The notes beneath the pieces were generated by a model. It saw only the letters and a program-made list of their open reading frames with translations, searched no databases and was not told where the DNA came from. The translations under genes and the position numbers were made by a program. Below, piece by piece: positions 26,912 through 36,690 of a stretch of DNA of 64,000 bases (position 1 is its first letter; each line of letters begins with the position of its first letter). The DNA is taken from IMG/VR virus record IMGVR_UViG_3300033149_006567, positions 1 through 64,000 of that record; one strand, written 5' to 3'. The stretch comes from a virus.

Positions 26912-28138
26912 ATGCCAGTTCTTTTAGGTCAAAATGAACAAAAGGTTTTGGGAGATCTTTTATATGATATAACCAGCAATACTGGCTTAACCAGAGCTTC
27001 TCCGGGAAGTAAAACTCGAGCTTTTGCCGAAGCGTTTTCTAAGAAAATCGGCAGGATGTATACTTACTTCGACACGCATTTGGTACAAGCCTTTCTTTCT
27101 GGTGCTACAGATAGATATTTGGATTTTTTCGGAGAAATGCTCGGAGTGCCTCGTCTTGGCCAAGAACGCGCAGATATAGCTTCTACGCACAAGAATTTAA
27201 GATTCTACGTGGAAACCGGAACGTTCGGAGACATCAACGGCAGTTCTTCGATACTTTTGCCAAGTGGAATTGTTATTAGTACTCAGGCGGCAGGTTCTGG
27301 CATTCGATACACCTTGACGTATGATGCTTTATTGAGGGCTACAGATTCTTCTACTTACGTATCCGCCGAAGCCGTGCAAAAGGGATCAAGAGGAAACGTT
27401 GGAGCTAATCGGTTGATATATCATGACTTTACTAGTTATGATGACTCGGCTAATAATTCTCTCAAAGTTATCAATGAGGCAGAGATAGCGAGCGGACAGG
27501 AAGCAGAAAGTAACGAAAACTATCGTTATCGGCTCTCGAATGCTTTGACTTCGGGAGAAAAGGCCAACCAAATAGCCATTCGCTTGGCTGTTCTTTCTGT
27601 CCCAGGTGTGGCTGATTTGGTGATGGAGCAGTATTCCCGAGGTCTGGGAAGCTTTGACATAACTGTTAAATCAGTGAATCCTAGGATATCTGCTGGCCTA
27701 GTAGCGGCCGTCCAGGAGATAGTGGATAAGACGAAGGCTTATGGAACTCGAGCTACGGTTAAAGCCCCCAAGGAAATAGGTACCTCCATGTCCTTTACTT
27801 TGACCCTTAACAAGGCTGTGACGGCCAGTGACAAGGAGGATATAATTACGGACGTCCAGGTTGCGGTTTCAGACTACATAGATAATTTGGATATCGGAGA
27901 GGACCTGATACTGAATGAAGTGGTTCAGAGGGTCATGGAGACGGACAATAGAATCAAAGACATGGGAACTGTCGGAGCCCCCTTTGATACCTTTTATATA
28001 TATACCCCTTCAAGAGTTGAAGACTCTAGAATTAGAACTCGACTTACTCAAAACTATCAAGCAGCCGCTGACGAAAGAGTAATTATTGAGAGGGAAAACA
28101 TAGCTGGAGAAGCGGTTTCAGTAACGATTGAGGACTAG
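26912..28138 (+). CDS. Baseplate assembly protein, gpJ/gp6-like
   Basis: A 408-residue protein, ATG 26912 preceded by GAGAGGTAGG. It has the J-like architecture: helical N-terminus, a beta domain with SSTYVSAEAVQKGSRGNVGA, the segment ESNENYRYRLSNALTSGEKA, then VPGVADLVMEQYSRGLGSFD and a C-terminal alpha/beta part. In related baseplates this forms the inner wedge ring. Its neighbours (gp25-like before, further wedge proteins after) agree. Confidence 0.8.
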   Translation: MPVLLGQNEQKVLGDLLYDITSNTGLTRASPGSKTRAFAEAFSKKIGRMYTYFDTHLVQAFLSGATDRYLDFFGEMLGVPRLGQERADIASTHKNLRFYVETGTFGDINGSSSILLPSGIVISTQAAGSGIRYTLTYDALLRATDSSTYVSAEAVQKGSRGNVGANRLIYHDFTSYDDSANNSLKVINEAEIASGQEAESNENYRYRLSNALTSGEKANQIAIRLAVLSVPGVADLVMEQYSRGLGSFDITVKSVNPRISAGLVAAVQEIVDKTKAYGTRATVKAPKEIGTSMSFTLTLNKAVTASDKEDIITDVQVAVSDYIDNLDIGEDLILNEVVQRVMETDNRIKDMGTVGAPFDTFYIYTPSRVEDSRIRTRLTQNYQAAADERVIIERENIAGEAVSVTIED

Positions 28139-28141
28139 TAG

Positions 28142-29731
28142 ATGTCGAAATATTCTGTTGTTACAACTGAATTAGCGAATATATATCCCACTTGGTCTAG
28201 GGTTCGTTTTGATCGTCAGAGTCTGGGCCAAAGATTTCTAAATAGCGCTGCCTGTTCTTTAGAGCGAGCGCAAAAAGAAATGATCCGGACTACCAACAAT
28301 TTTCATCTTACAACGGCCAATTTGGACGAGATTGATTGGATATATCGGGTTGATCTTCCTGCGTCTTTCACTTTCAACGAATTGGGAGACGATGTTTTCG
28401 ATGTAGTTTACGATGCCCCGACTGTCAGCGGTTTGATAGATGGGACTTACTATAGCACTCCTGCGACTGAACAGAACAACATAGAGAGTTTTTGGTACAA
28501 CCATCTCCCGGATAGGATATCAGAGGGAACCACCGTTTCTGGCAGCCACATTATTTTAGACGATACGGTAGACAATGCGCCCTTTAGCGGACTCCTAGAT
28601 GCCTATATTCCCAACAAGTTATATGTTGATTTGTCTGGTGGAATTGAATATGTAAGCATAAATGACAATAAAGAGCTGGAAAGAGCTCAGGTTTCAATTG
28701 AAGGAACGACCAGGAAGGGAACTAAGGAATCTGAAATAGTTGTTTTTCCCTGGGATCAAACTCAGCAGACTTTTAAAGAATGGGACGAACTGGACAAGAT
28801 AAACTGTGCTTACATGCCGGAGGGTGCAGCCATAAAAGTGTATTCGGGGAATTTTGATAATGGGCCCTATATCGATTTCTGGAATATTGCCTATTCTCCT
28901 TATAGGAAAAAGATAGATATATTTTGGGATGTTGGCTCTATTTCTACAGGGTCTACTCTTGAGATGAAGCAGTATACTACCGATGAAATAAAGCATTTGT
29001 TGGACGGAGTATTTTCGATTTATGTAGAAAGAAGCTTCGAGCTATTTGACCAGTCAGATAATAGTGTGACGATAGCTGATATATCTCAGCAGCCATTTAC
29101 GGATTATGTATGGGCCGCAGACGATAATAAGCTTTATTGCTACAATATGGATCAGCCTCCGATTGTTGAAAACCCTTCGATTTTTGACGACGTAACTCCA
29201 GGCGCGAAGGTTTATTTTGAGTTCGGAAGCGACTACACAGTCAGGACTGAAGAGGTTGATATAGATATGTATAGCACTGAGCCGACGAATGCCGTTTATA
29301 AGTATCGAACGTGGGTTGAGTATCCAGATACGACTCGGAGTGGTATATTGGGAGGAGAATTAGTTTCGTATTATACGGAAAGTGTAGCTAAGAGTCGATA
29401 TGAAAAACGGATTGATCAGCGTTTATCCTTTTCATCTTCTCAGTTGGGAGAACACGTTTTTAATTTAGAAGTTTTGATGAGAGACGGGACTACCCAACTT
29501 ACCAAAAGGGTCTTACGAGTTGACTATAAGACTCCGGTGGCACAATTCGATTTACCCTCAAGTATAACCCGGGTTTATGGTATAGACTTTAGTAGTGACC
29601 AAGATTTATGGATTTGGCATTCCGGAGGGTATACTCAGATAAATTTGCACCATGACGTAATGCTTGTAGATTACGATGGTAGGGCTCTTTATTTTAGGGA
29701 GCCTTATTCTGAAGTTTTGGTTTGGAGTTAA
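28142..29731 (+). CDS. Baseplate structural protein
   Basis: A 529-residue protein starting ATG 28142 right after the gpJ-like gene. It begins with a helical stretch (LEDIYPTW-type lead, ending in NFHLTTANLDEIDWIYRV) and continues as beta modules. I recognise no named family. Position after gpJ makes a wedge or tail-protein-I role likely. It carries an exact CCTAGATGCC at 28594-28603. Confidence 0.5.
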   Translation: MSKYSVVTTELANIYPTWSRVRFDRQSLGQRFLNSAACSLERAQKEMIRTTNNFHLTTANLDEIDWIYRVDLPASFTFNELGDDVFDVVYDAPTVSGLIDGTYYSTPATEQNNIESFWYNHLPDRISEGTTVSGSHIILDDTVDNAPFSGLLDAYIPNKLYVDLSGGIEYVSINDNKELERAQVSIEGTTRKGTKESEIVVFPWDQTQQTFKEWDELDKINCAYMPEGAAIKVYSGNFDNGPYIDFWNIAYSPYRKKIDIFWDVGSISTGSTLEMKQYTTDEIKHLLDGVFSIYVERSFELFDQSDNSVTIADISQQPFTDYVWAADDNKLYCYNMDQPPIVENPSIFDDVTPGAKVYFEFGSDYTVRTEEVDIDMYSTEPTNAVYKYRTWVEYPDTTRSGILGGELVSYYTESVAKSRYEKRIDQRLSFSSSQLGEHVFNLEVLMRDGTTQLTKRVLRVDYKTPVAQFDLPSSITRVYGIDFSSDQDLWIWHSGGYTQINLHHDVMLVDYDGRALYFREPYSEVLVWS

Positions 29732-29732
29732 A

Positions 29733-30647
29733 ATGAGTAGTGGTATCAGATTAGTTCCAGAGTTGTTTCAGGTTCATAATGCTTTTGACCAGCATGGAAT
29801 TACTCTCAATCTTCCTCGACTTAGGGGGGAGGGCAATGACGAGTACAAGCAGCGCCTTCTTGACGTTATGGCCCATAAAGCCGATTCTGCTTATATGGGT
29901 TTGATATATGGTATTACTCGAGAGCTAGGCTTAGAACTTTATGAGGCAGCGTCCATAGAATGCGCGAAAGATTCGAATGGGGATTTTCTTTTAACTAATC
30001 CTGAAGTTAAATTTGAAGGTGGAATGTGCTATTTGATTTCAGATTCTTCTCCGGATAATTACACCGTATATTCGTCTATAGACCTATACGATAGAACGGC
30101 AGACGAATGGTATCTGGGGGGCCTGATAGATACGATTAATGCGACTTCTTATTTTTCCGCGACAATAGACGATGACGCGAATGAATGGTCTAGGTCAGCT
30201 TGTATTTTTGAGCAATCTACTTCTGGGATGGTTGTCAATGAAGATCTGGCGAAGGGTTCAACAAGGATTAAGCTAGACAACGAAGATCTAGTTTCTGGAA
30301 CAATTTCGGTGAGAAGTCCCAATCTTAGAGTCAGGGTTTCTTCCCAGGCGGCACTCCTAGAGGCCGGACAGTATTATATAGATCTTGAGTCTGGGACATT
30401 ATTTTGCACCGAAGACCCAGCAGTGGGTAGCGTGATAAGATATGAACATCGAGAAAGTCCAAAAATTTTTAAGGCTAGTCCAGTTATTATTCAGAACCTT
30501 CAGTCAGCTCCTTTTCTTAACCAACTTTTTGAGAGAAAGACGGATGAGTTGGGTAACGAATATAATTGGTTGCCTTCTGTGCGAGGAATTGATATAATAA
30601 ACGAGCTGTTTTCTGCATCTGCAACAGGTTTGTATTGGGGTAAGTAA
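29733..30647 (+). CDS. Baseplate protein with LPRLRGEGNDEYKQRLLDV motif
   Basis: A 304-residue protein. I chose ATG 29733 (one base after the upstream stop) over an upstream in-frame start at 29676 inside the previous gene. The N-terminus (LPRLRGEGNDEYKQRLLDV, then GLIYGITRELGLELYEA) is a helical segment of a type I associate with wedge proteins of large myoviruses. A beta module (QYYIDLESGTLFCTE) follows, a pattern that recurs in several later proteins here. It carries an exact CCTAGAGGCC (30356-30365). Confidence 0.5.
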   Translation: MSSGIRLVPELFQVHNAFDQHGITLNLPRLRGEGNDEYKQRLLDVMAHKADSAYMGLIYGITRELGLELYEAASIECAKDSNGDFLLTNPEVKFEGGMCYLISDSSPDNYTVYSSIDLYDRTADEWYLGGLIDTINATSYFSATIDDDANEWSRSACIFEQSTSGMVVNEDLAKGSTRIKLDNEDLVSGTISVRSPNLRVRVSSQAALLEAGQYYIDLESGTLFCTEDPAVGSVIRYEHRESPKIFKASPVIIQNLQSAPFLNQLFERKTDELGNEYNWLPSVRGIDIINELFSASATGLYWGK

Positions 30648-30654
30648 TTAGTTC

Positions 30655-33600
30655 ATGGCGTCATATCAAGTAAAATCTGATATCCTTTTTAATATTCACA
30701 AGACTGCCGGGTATTCTGGATCTATTGGATTTGACTCTGTTTATACACAAGAAGAGCATCCTGCTACCGGCAAGAAAATAGAAGGTTTTCAGTGGGAGAA
30801 GCGCCCCTGGCCCCTAGAGGACGAAGAACTTGAAGAATATGCAATCCCTACGATATATGATCCTGGCTTTTATTTCGCAGGGACTTCTGATTGGCAATCG
30901 GGAATTGGCGGTGGAGATGACGTAGAGCTTCTTTCTATTAACGAAGCTTATGTGACCAAAAGTGGGCACCAATGGGCTCCCCGCTTATATCATGGCTATT
31001 TTTACAATTATCGCCAAGAGAACTATTTGTTTAGCGAAGGGCTAACCATAGACTATTTTGACGAGACAGTGGATAGTGGGAATTTTCAGTATATTCAAAT
31101 GTCTGAGTATCCTAAGCCTACCATTCCCATTTTGGCTAGGAACTATTATTACGATAGGGATAAGGCCCGGTATTATGTTAGGCAGGATTTTCGTAAGAAA
31201 GCTGATTTTACTCCTACTGTTGTAAGCGGAGAATATAGTTTTGTAAGAGACGATGATGGCAATCTTTTGCATTCGGGAGTAAACGTTTCTGATCCAGAAT
31301 TTATTGTATACTACGAGTACAATGATCAGAAGCCGTATGCGAAATTGAATGGGAACTACTTGACTACAGCTCAAGAGGACGTTACTGTTTCTGGAGTGGA
31401 CGGCTGGTGCGAAGAAATGGGAGTCAGCAACGGGGAAGCCGATCAGATTTTTCATACGTATCACTCCCCTATTACTCCGAGTGGCGAAGTAAACGTCTAT
31501 ACTTACCATACGACTAATAGTGGCTTAAACTGGCATGTCCAGGAGTGGAACGTAGTTTCCGGAGAGAATCCGACCTTTTCGGGCGCGGCCTATGATTGTA
31601 TAGTAGATAGATATTGGGGTGTTATTGAATTCGGGGATGGGAGTAATGGCTACATACCTTCCCTAGGCGATACGGTGGCTGTTCAATATACTGGTACCGT
31701 GATGCTCACCTACGAGGCAGACGATACTCCCGATTATTATGATGCGATAGGCGAAGAGGCAGATACGAATCCGTTAAATGGGGCGTCTCCGAACGGTTTC
31801 GTAAAAATACGGGCCGCCGAAACAGACCCTGTTTATATAAGGTTAAGCGCCGATCTAGATGTTCTTGCGGATGGAACCTACGGGCCCTTAAGTCTTGGGG
31901 AGACTTATGCAAAATTGCTCTGTGAAGTTACCGGGGGACACGGGGAACTCTTAGAGGGCGTAGATGTTACGTTCGAGATGTCAGATCAAATAGTGGGGGA
32001 TTTTGGATTAGGGGAAACTTCTATAGTTGGTACGACCGATAAGGATGGAGAGGCCGTTGCCTTTTATTCTCCTCCGACTAGCTTGGACGATATCGGGGAT
32101 TATACGACTGATATTACTTATTCTGGTGTGAATACGATTCTTGGCTTTGACGATCTAGTCGAGCCGAATAGTGATTCGTTTATTTATACCTATCAGGTTC
32201 TTAGAGAAGATCTGGTGACTGGCTATCCGGAATCAGAGTTAAACTCTTATTATGAAGATTATTTTGGCGATGAAGACATTGGTTATTCTAGTTTGTCTTC
32301 TGAAATTACTCAGGAAGGGAATTATCGAGCTGCTCACAGCTTGTTGACTCCAGTGACTTATGCCAAGGGTGACATAGAGACGGGTACCAAAAAAGCCGTT
32401 CTGACATATGACGACACAGTTCTTCATCCTCATACGGGAGAGCTTGGAGCTTATACTCTCTTGTCCCATCAAAGCTGGATTGCCACGGAAGAGGGCGTAG
32501 ACGTTACCTATTCAGGCCACCTAGATGCCATAACAACCAGTGGCAGTTTAAAATCCTATTTCGTTGCGACTTCTACTATGGTTAGATTTAAGGCGTCTAT
32601 ATGGAGTGACAAACTTCAGAGACGGATATACTCAAACGAGATAAGTATTAGCATAGAAATTCCAGATCATATGAGTGGGCGCTATGCAGTCGACGCTATT
32701 GAAAATGTAGACTCTGACTTACTTAGCAGAGCCAAAACTGATGCGGAATTCTTGACATACTATAATTCTCTTATAGATGGCGGGGTGTTTTCTGATAGTG
32801 ACACAGAAGAAAGGTACATGAGGGAGAGAGAACCTTCGACTGAAACTCGACAAGAATGGTTTGAACGGACGAGACGAGCTGATAATGTTTTGTTGGGGCT
32901 AGAAAATGTTTCGACTAGTGAGACGGGATCATTGGTAATTCCCCTTGGCTATAGACTTAAGTCTACTGGAATAACGGCTGCTGCAGCGTTAGACTCTTGT
33001 GTATATTTAGACGCAAATGACACTTTCGCGGCTGTTACATTAGAGGAACTTCCCTTTCCCACCACAAAGTCTCTTTATGGGATTGCCTACAACGAAGGCA
33101 GATATGTGGCGGGAGGAGAGGACGTTTCGTTTTTCTATTCAGACGATTGTTATTCATGGAATGAAGCTTCTGTAGATGCGGCTGTTCCTGTGAACGCCGA
33201 CTTTTTGGCTGGGATCGCGTATGGAGGTGGAGTTTTTGTAACTGCAGGAGTACATTACATATTATATTCTGATGACGATGGGGAAAGTTGGCAGATTGGA
33301 TTAAATGATGGAAGTCTATCTGCTTGGGGTGTTTGCTATGGGAACGGGCTTTTTGTCGTAGTTGGAAATAATCACGGAGGCGATGCTTTTATCTATACTT
33401 CCCCGGATGGGATCCATTGGACTGAGAGGGCGAACCCCAAAGATTTTGATTTGCGAGAAGTTACTTATGGAAATGGCTTGTATGTTGCCGTCGGCGAAGC
33501 GGATGGGGGTGACGCATATATTGTTACCTCCCCGGATGGGATCCATTGGACTGAGAGGGCGAACCCCGGGAATTATACTCTCTATTCTGTTTCCTATGAC

Positions 33601-33960
33601 GGAGCAGTTGGGAATGAGCGATTTATCGCGGGAGGGGCGAGTGCGGGAGCGACACCTTACGTAATTACTTCGCCAAATGGCGTTGATTGGACGCAACAAG
33701 TTTTATCAGAAGACGGAATTGTTCTGGGTTCCACATTTGGTGATGGACTGTTTGTTATGACGGGAGCGCTAGCGGATGGCGTACAAGCGATTTGGATTTC
33801 TGCTGATGGAGAAAGTTGGCACCGTCAAGACGCATCTGGTTTTGTTTCCGACTATTGTTATGCGATTGCCTACACAGGAGAGATGTACGTAGGTGTAGGG
33901 AATGAAATTGCCACTGGGGATGGGTACATAACGTTAATTAAAAAATATTTGAAACAGTAG
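30655..33960 (+). CDS. Large baseplate/fibre protein with Ig-like and beta-propeller domains
   Basis: A 1101-residue protein. Residues about 340-375 carry GVIEFGDGSNGYIPSLGDTV, a module common in baseplate proteins. Residues about 380-500 form a bacterial Ig-like (Big_1-type) domain (DGTYGPLSLGETYAKLLCEV, then GTTDKDGEAVAFYSPP). The C-terminal part, about 800-1090, is a BNR/YCF48-like beta-propeller with repeated blades (SPDGIHWTERANP; GDGLFVMTGALADG). It probably projects from the baseplate and contacts the host surface. Binding specificity is unknown. Confidence 0.6.
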   Translation: MASYQVKSDILFNIHKTAGYSGSIGFDSVYTQEEHPATGKKIEGFQWEKRPWPLEDEELEEYAIPTIYDPGFYFAGTSDWQSGIGGGDDVELLSINEAYVTKSGHQWAPRLYHGYFYNYRQENYLFSEGLTIDYFDETVDSGNFQYIQMSEYPKPTIPILARNYYYDRDKARYYVRQDFRKKADFTPTVVSGEYSFVRDDDGNLLHSGVNVSDPEFIVYYEYNDQKPYAKLNGNYLTTAQEDVTVSGVDGWCEEMGVSNGEADQIFHTYHSPITPSGEVNVYTYHTTNSGLNWHVQEWNVVSGENPTFSGAAYDCIVDRYWGVIEFGDGSNGYIPSLGDTVAVQYTGTVMLTYEADDTPDYYDAIGEEADTNPLNGASPNGFVKIRAAETDPVYIRLSADLDVLADGTYGPLSLGETYAKLLCEVTGGHGELLEGVDVTFEMSDQIVGDFGLGETSIVGTTDKDGEAVAFYSPPTSLDDIGDYTTDITYSGVNTILGFDDLVEPNSDSFIYTYQVLREDLVTGYPESELNSYYEDYFGDEDIGYSSLSSEITQEGNYRAAHSLLTPVTYAKGDIETGTKKAVLTYDDTVLHPHTGELGAYTLLSHQSWIATEEGVDVTYSGHLDAITTSGSLKSYFVATSTMVRFKASIWSDKLQRRIYSNEISISIEIPDHMSGRYAVDAIENVDSDLLSRAKTDAEFLTYYNSLIDGGVFSDSDTEERYMREREPSTETRQEWFERTRRADNVLLGLENVSTSETGSLVIPLGYRLKSTGITAAAALDSCVYLDANDTFAAVTLEELPFPTTKSLYGIAYNEGRYVAGGEDVSFFYSDDCYSWNEASVDAAVPVNADFLAGIAYGGGVFVTAGVHYILYSDDDGESWQIGLNDGSLSAWGVCYGNGLFVVVGNNHGGDAFIYTSPDGIHWTERANPKDFDLREVTYGNGLYVAVGEADGGDAYIVTSPDGIHWTERANPGNYTLYSVSYDGAVGNERFIAGGASAGATPYVITSPNGVDWTQQVLSEDGIVLGSTFGDGLFVMTGALADGVQAIWISADGESWHRQDASGFVSDYCYAIAYTGEMYVGVGNEIATGDGYITLIKKYLKQ
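33400..33567 (+). repeat. Two identical 39-bp repeats in beta-propeller blades
   Basis: Positions 33400-33438 and 33529-33567 are identical over 39 bases, 129 bp (43 codons) apart, and encode SPDGIHWTERANP. Identity at silent positions indicates recent blade duplication or gene conversion. Confidence 0.85.
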
Positions 33961-33972
33961 AGGTAGATAGTT

Positions 33973-36360
33973 ATGCCAGACAAAATGAGAAGGACTTTTC
34001 CGATAAATATCACGCTAACAGATAGGGAGCAGCCTACTGCCGCTAAATTGACAGCCATAGCGACTCAGTCTAGAGGTGGCCTGGGCATAATTGAAGAGGC
34101 AGTTGGAGATATTTGGAATCAATCTGGCGATTCTTATTTGTCTTCGGGGGCTTCTAGGCGCACTCTGCGGATACCTTCTATTGGTCGTTTACTTGGTACT
34201 TCTGATGCTTTGAGTCCTTATTTTGAAATGCCGGATGATGACTTTTTGTTCGAAGAGGATTTAGTCGATTACGCTGATTGCAATAGTGTCCCCCTGACCT
34301 TTGAGGCTACAACTTTTTCGGGAGTGCTTTTTTCTGGTCTTCAAAAAGATTATATTACCCAAGTAGACAGTGACGGGGATTGGTTTTATGATGAAACTAC
34401 AGACAAAGTATTTACTTACGATACGATAGATGGGCACGATGACTTAGTCTATGAGGTTGTTACCGCAAATTTCCCAACTCATCCCTCTACGTTTGATTTG
34501 ACCTCCAATACGATTCCTCCGGAAGACCAGGACGGGACATTTACTGGCTGTAAGGTTGTTCCAAAAACTGGGAGTTCGGGATACTATTATATAATTTTTC
34601 CGCCTCGCCTAAGGCTTTCGAATAGAACTGATGTTGACCTGTATCCCACTGATGCGGGCAATGACGGGACAGATCCGGTTGCAGTTACTCCTATGTATTT
34701 TTGGGATGAATCGACAGATGCTCCTGGATTAGGGACGGCCTGGGATGATCATTACCGATACCATTTACCCTCTCTCCTTGATAGTGCGAGTTGGGGGGAC
34801 AGATTGCCTGACGGATTTTTGAGGCTTGAAATTAACAACGAAGTGGCTGACGGAGTGGTCTTTTTTAAACCAGCAGCTGTTGCTTATCAATATGGATATA
34901 TCCTTGAAATTTATGCCCCCTATAGTATTACCGCCCTAGATGCCGTAGCTTCTGCCGTAGGAACCCATACGACTGCCGCTTATGATACTGGAGTGAAAGT
35001 AATTACCACGGGGACTTCAACTGCCGAATTGCTTAATCAGATAGTCAGGATGCTTTTAAACCACAAACATAATTCTACTCAAACTGGTTGGAGCAGCAGG
35101 GTTGACCATAATGATTTGGTGGGGTTAGATCCAAATTATGATGCTGATTTTGATGACGATGGAGGGGGGTATCCCTATTGGCCGTTTGGAACCAACGATG
35201 TTAGGTTGACTAAGAGTAATTGGGAGAATGACGGGCATTTGCAGTATCTTCATCGAGCTGGCTCGTTAGCCTTAGGAGATTCTGATTATTATCGAGACAT
35301 ATATAATAATGCTTTTATTGGTGATTTATTGATAGGGTCGGCCACCAAGGGTGTTGTGGTCCCGTATTTTAATAATGTAATCAATGATAGCTTTAAGGTC
35401 TATTTCGGAAGTGTGGATTACGGACCATGTTTGTATCTGGAGACTGCCATTTATGACGCGATTGTTGCTCAAGGGATATCGGGAGAGCCGGGGTTGGTTG
35501 GAATTAGTGACACAGATAGTGGACTTTACGGGATAGCGGGGGCTGCTCCTGGGGTTGTAGGAGAAACTGCCAGCGTTGATGGAGTACAAGGGGGTGGTGG
35601 AGATACGGGCATCGGAGTCCATGGATATGGTGGGTCTACTTCTGGTGTGGGAGTAAAAGGTGAAGCTCAGGGGGGCGATAGTAGTGGCGTTGAGGGGATT
35701 GGGCATGGAGATGGTACTGGCGTAAAAGGAGCCGGAGGGACAACGGGTGATGGAGTCTATGGGCTAGGGGGAGCGAGTGGGGGGTATGGTGTGGTAGCAG
35801 AGCAGCAGGGTAACACAAGAGCTGCTTTAAGAACCGTGCCTCAGGCATGTCCTCCTGTCGCGGGGTATGAAGGAGACGTACTTTCAAATTCTATGTATAA
35901 TAACCAGCTCTTTCAGTGTTTGGCTGCGGGAAGTCCTGGTACTTGGGATCCTGTTGGACATACGTTGTTGGCTGAGGTTACAGTTTCTCCGGCAGAAGTT
36001 AAAACGCTGAGGGCTTCGCCGAAAGAGATCGTAGCGGCACCGGGAGCTGGGATGGCGATAGTATTCATTATGGCGACCATAGAGTTGGATTATGGCGGGA
36101 CTCAGTATGTCATTCCAGATGCGGATGACGACTTGAGGATTCAATATAGTGCGATAGCGGCTGTTACGGAGACCTATAACAGCGCTGGTTTTATAGATGG
36201 AGCAAACGACAAGATAAAAGCCCTTTCTTGTGCGAATCCGGCTTATGAAGTCAAAGAGAATGTTCATTTAGAGTTGGATAATGTAGGATCCTCCGAATAC
36301 ACAACGGGGAATTCTTCATTGTATGTGAAGTGTTGGTATCGACTGATACGGACCCATTAA
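33973..36360 (+). CDS. Virion fibre protein with glycine-rich repeat region
   Basis: A 795-residue protein starting ATG 33973. The N-terminal 400 residues are beta-rich with structural motifs shared with neighbours. Residues about 500-620 are a Gly/Val repeat (GIGVHGYGGSTSGVGVKGEA, then GDGTGVKGAGGTTGDGVYGL) of the type found in fibre shafts and glycine-rich adhesins. The C-terminal 130 residues form a compact beta domain (LLAEVTVSPAEVKTLRASPK). Likely a tail fibre or whisker subunit. It has an exact CCTAGATGCC (34935-34944). Confidence 0.55.
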   Translation: MPDKMRRTFPINITLTDREQPTAAKLTAIATQSRGGLGIIEEAVGDIWNQSGDSYLSSGASRRTLRIPSIGRLLGTSDALSPYFEMPDDDFLFEEDLVDYADCNSVPLTFEATTFSGVLFSGLQKDYITQVDSDGDWFYDETTDKVFTYDTIDGHDDLVYEVVTANFPTHPSTFDLTSNTIPPEDQDGTFTGCKVVPKTGSSGYYYIIFPPRLRLSNRTDVDLYPTDAGNDGTDPVAVTPMYFWDESTDAPGLGTAWDDHYRYHLPSLLDSASWGDRLPDGFLRLEINNEVADGVVFFKPAAVAYQYGYILEIYAPYSITALDAVASAVGTHTTAAYDTGVKVITTGTSTAELLNQIVRMLLNHKHNSTQTGWSSRVDHNDLVGLDPNYDADFDDDGGGYPYWPFGTNDVRLTKSNWENDGHLQYLHRAGSLALGDSDYYRDIYNNAFIGDLLIGSATKGVVVPYFNNVINDSFKVYFGSVDYGPCLYLETAIYDAIVAQGISGEPGLVGISDTDSGLYGIAGAAPGVVGETASVDGVQGGGGDTGIGVHGYGGSTSGVGVKGEAQGGDSSGVEGIGHGDGTGVKGAGGTTGDGVYGLGGASGGYGVVAEQQGNTRAALRTVPQACPPVAGYEGDVLSNSMYNNQLFQCLAAGSPGTWDPVGHTLLAEVTVSPAEVKTLRASPKEIVAAPGAGMAIVFIMATIELDYGGTQYVIPDADDDLRIQYSAIAAVTETYNSAGFIDGANDKIKALSCANPAYEVKENVHLELDNVGSSEYTTGNSSLYVKCWYRLIRTH

Positions 36361-36376
36361 TAACAGGAGTAAAAAA

Positions 36377-36685
36377 ATGAATCAGCAACAACAAACGCAG
36401 TATCTTAATCAAATTCTCGGTGACCCGGATTTTCGATTTGAAGATCCAGTGGAACAAGAGATACTGGAGGCTCTCCGAAATGTCTCGACTCAAAGTGAAA
36501 GGTTGGTTGAAACCGTTCGGCAAGCCCAGGAGGAACAAAAGTTGCTTCGAGGGGAAACTCGAGGGTACGCTAAGCTTCTTTTGGCCAAAGAGGTCGCTCG
36601 TAGAGAAGAGTTGGCCAAGGAGGAGGTTGCCGAGGATTTACCTGTCGGCGAAAAAGAAGATTTACTGGAGGAAAGTGAGGGCTAG
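36377..36685 (+). CDS. Small coiled-coil protein
   Basis: A 102-residue protein, ATG 36377 with AGGAG 9-10 nt upstream. It starts with a Gln-rich run (MNQQQQTQYLNQ), is almost entirely helical, and ends very acidic (EKEDLLEESEG). Heptad-like spacing in residues 25-70 suggests a coiled coil. It could be a fibre-assembly chaperone or an oligomerisation adaptor for the flanking fibre genes. No family is recognised. Confidence 0.5.
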   Translation: MNQQQQTQYLNQILGDPDFRFEDPVEQEILEALRNVSTQSERLVETVRQAQEEQKLLRGETRGYAKLLLAKEVARREELAKEEVAEDLPVGEKEDLLEESEG

Positions 36686-36690
36686 TCTGG

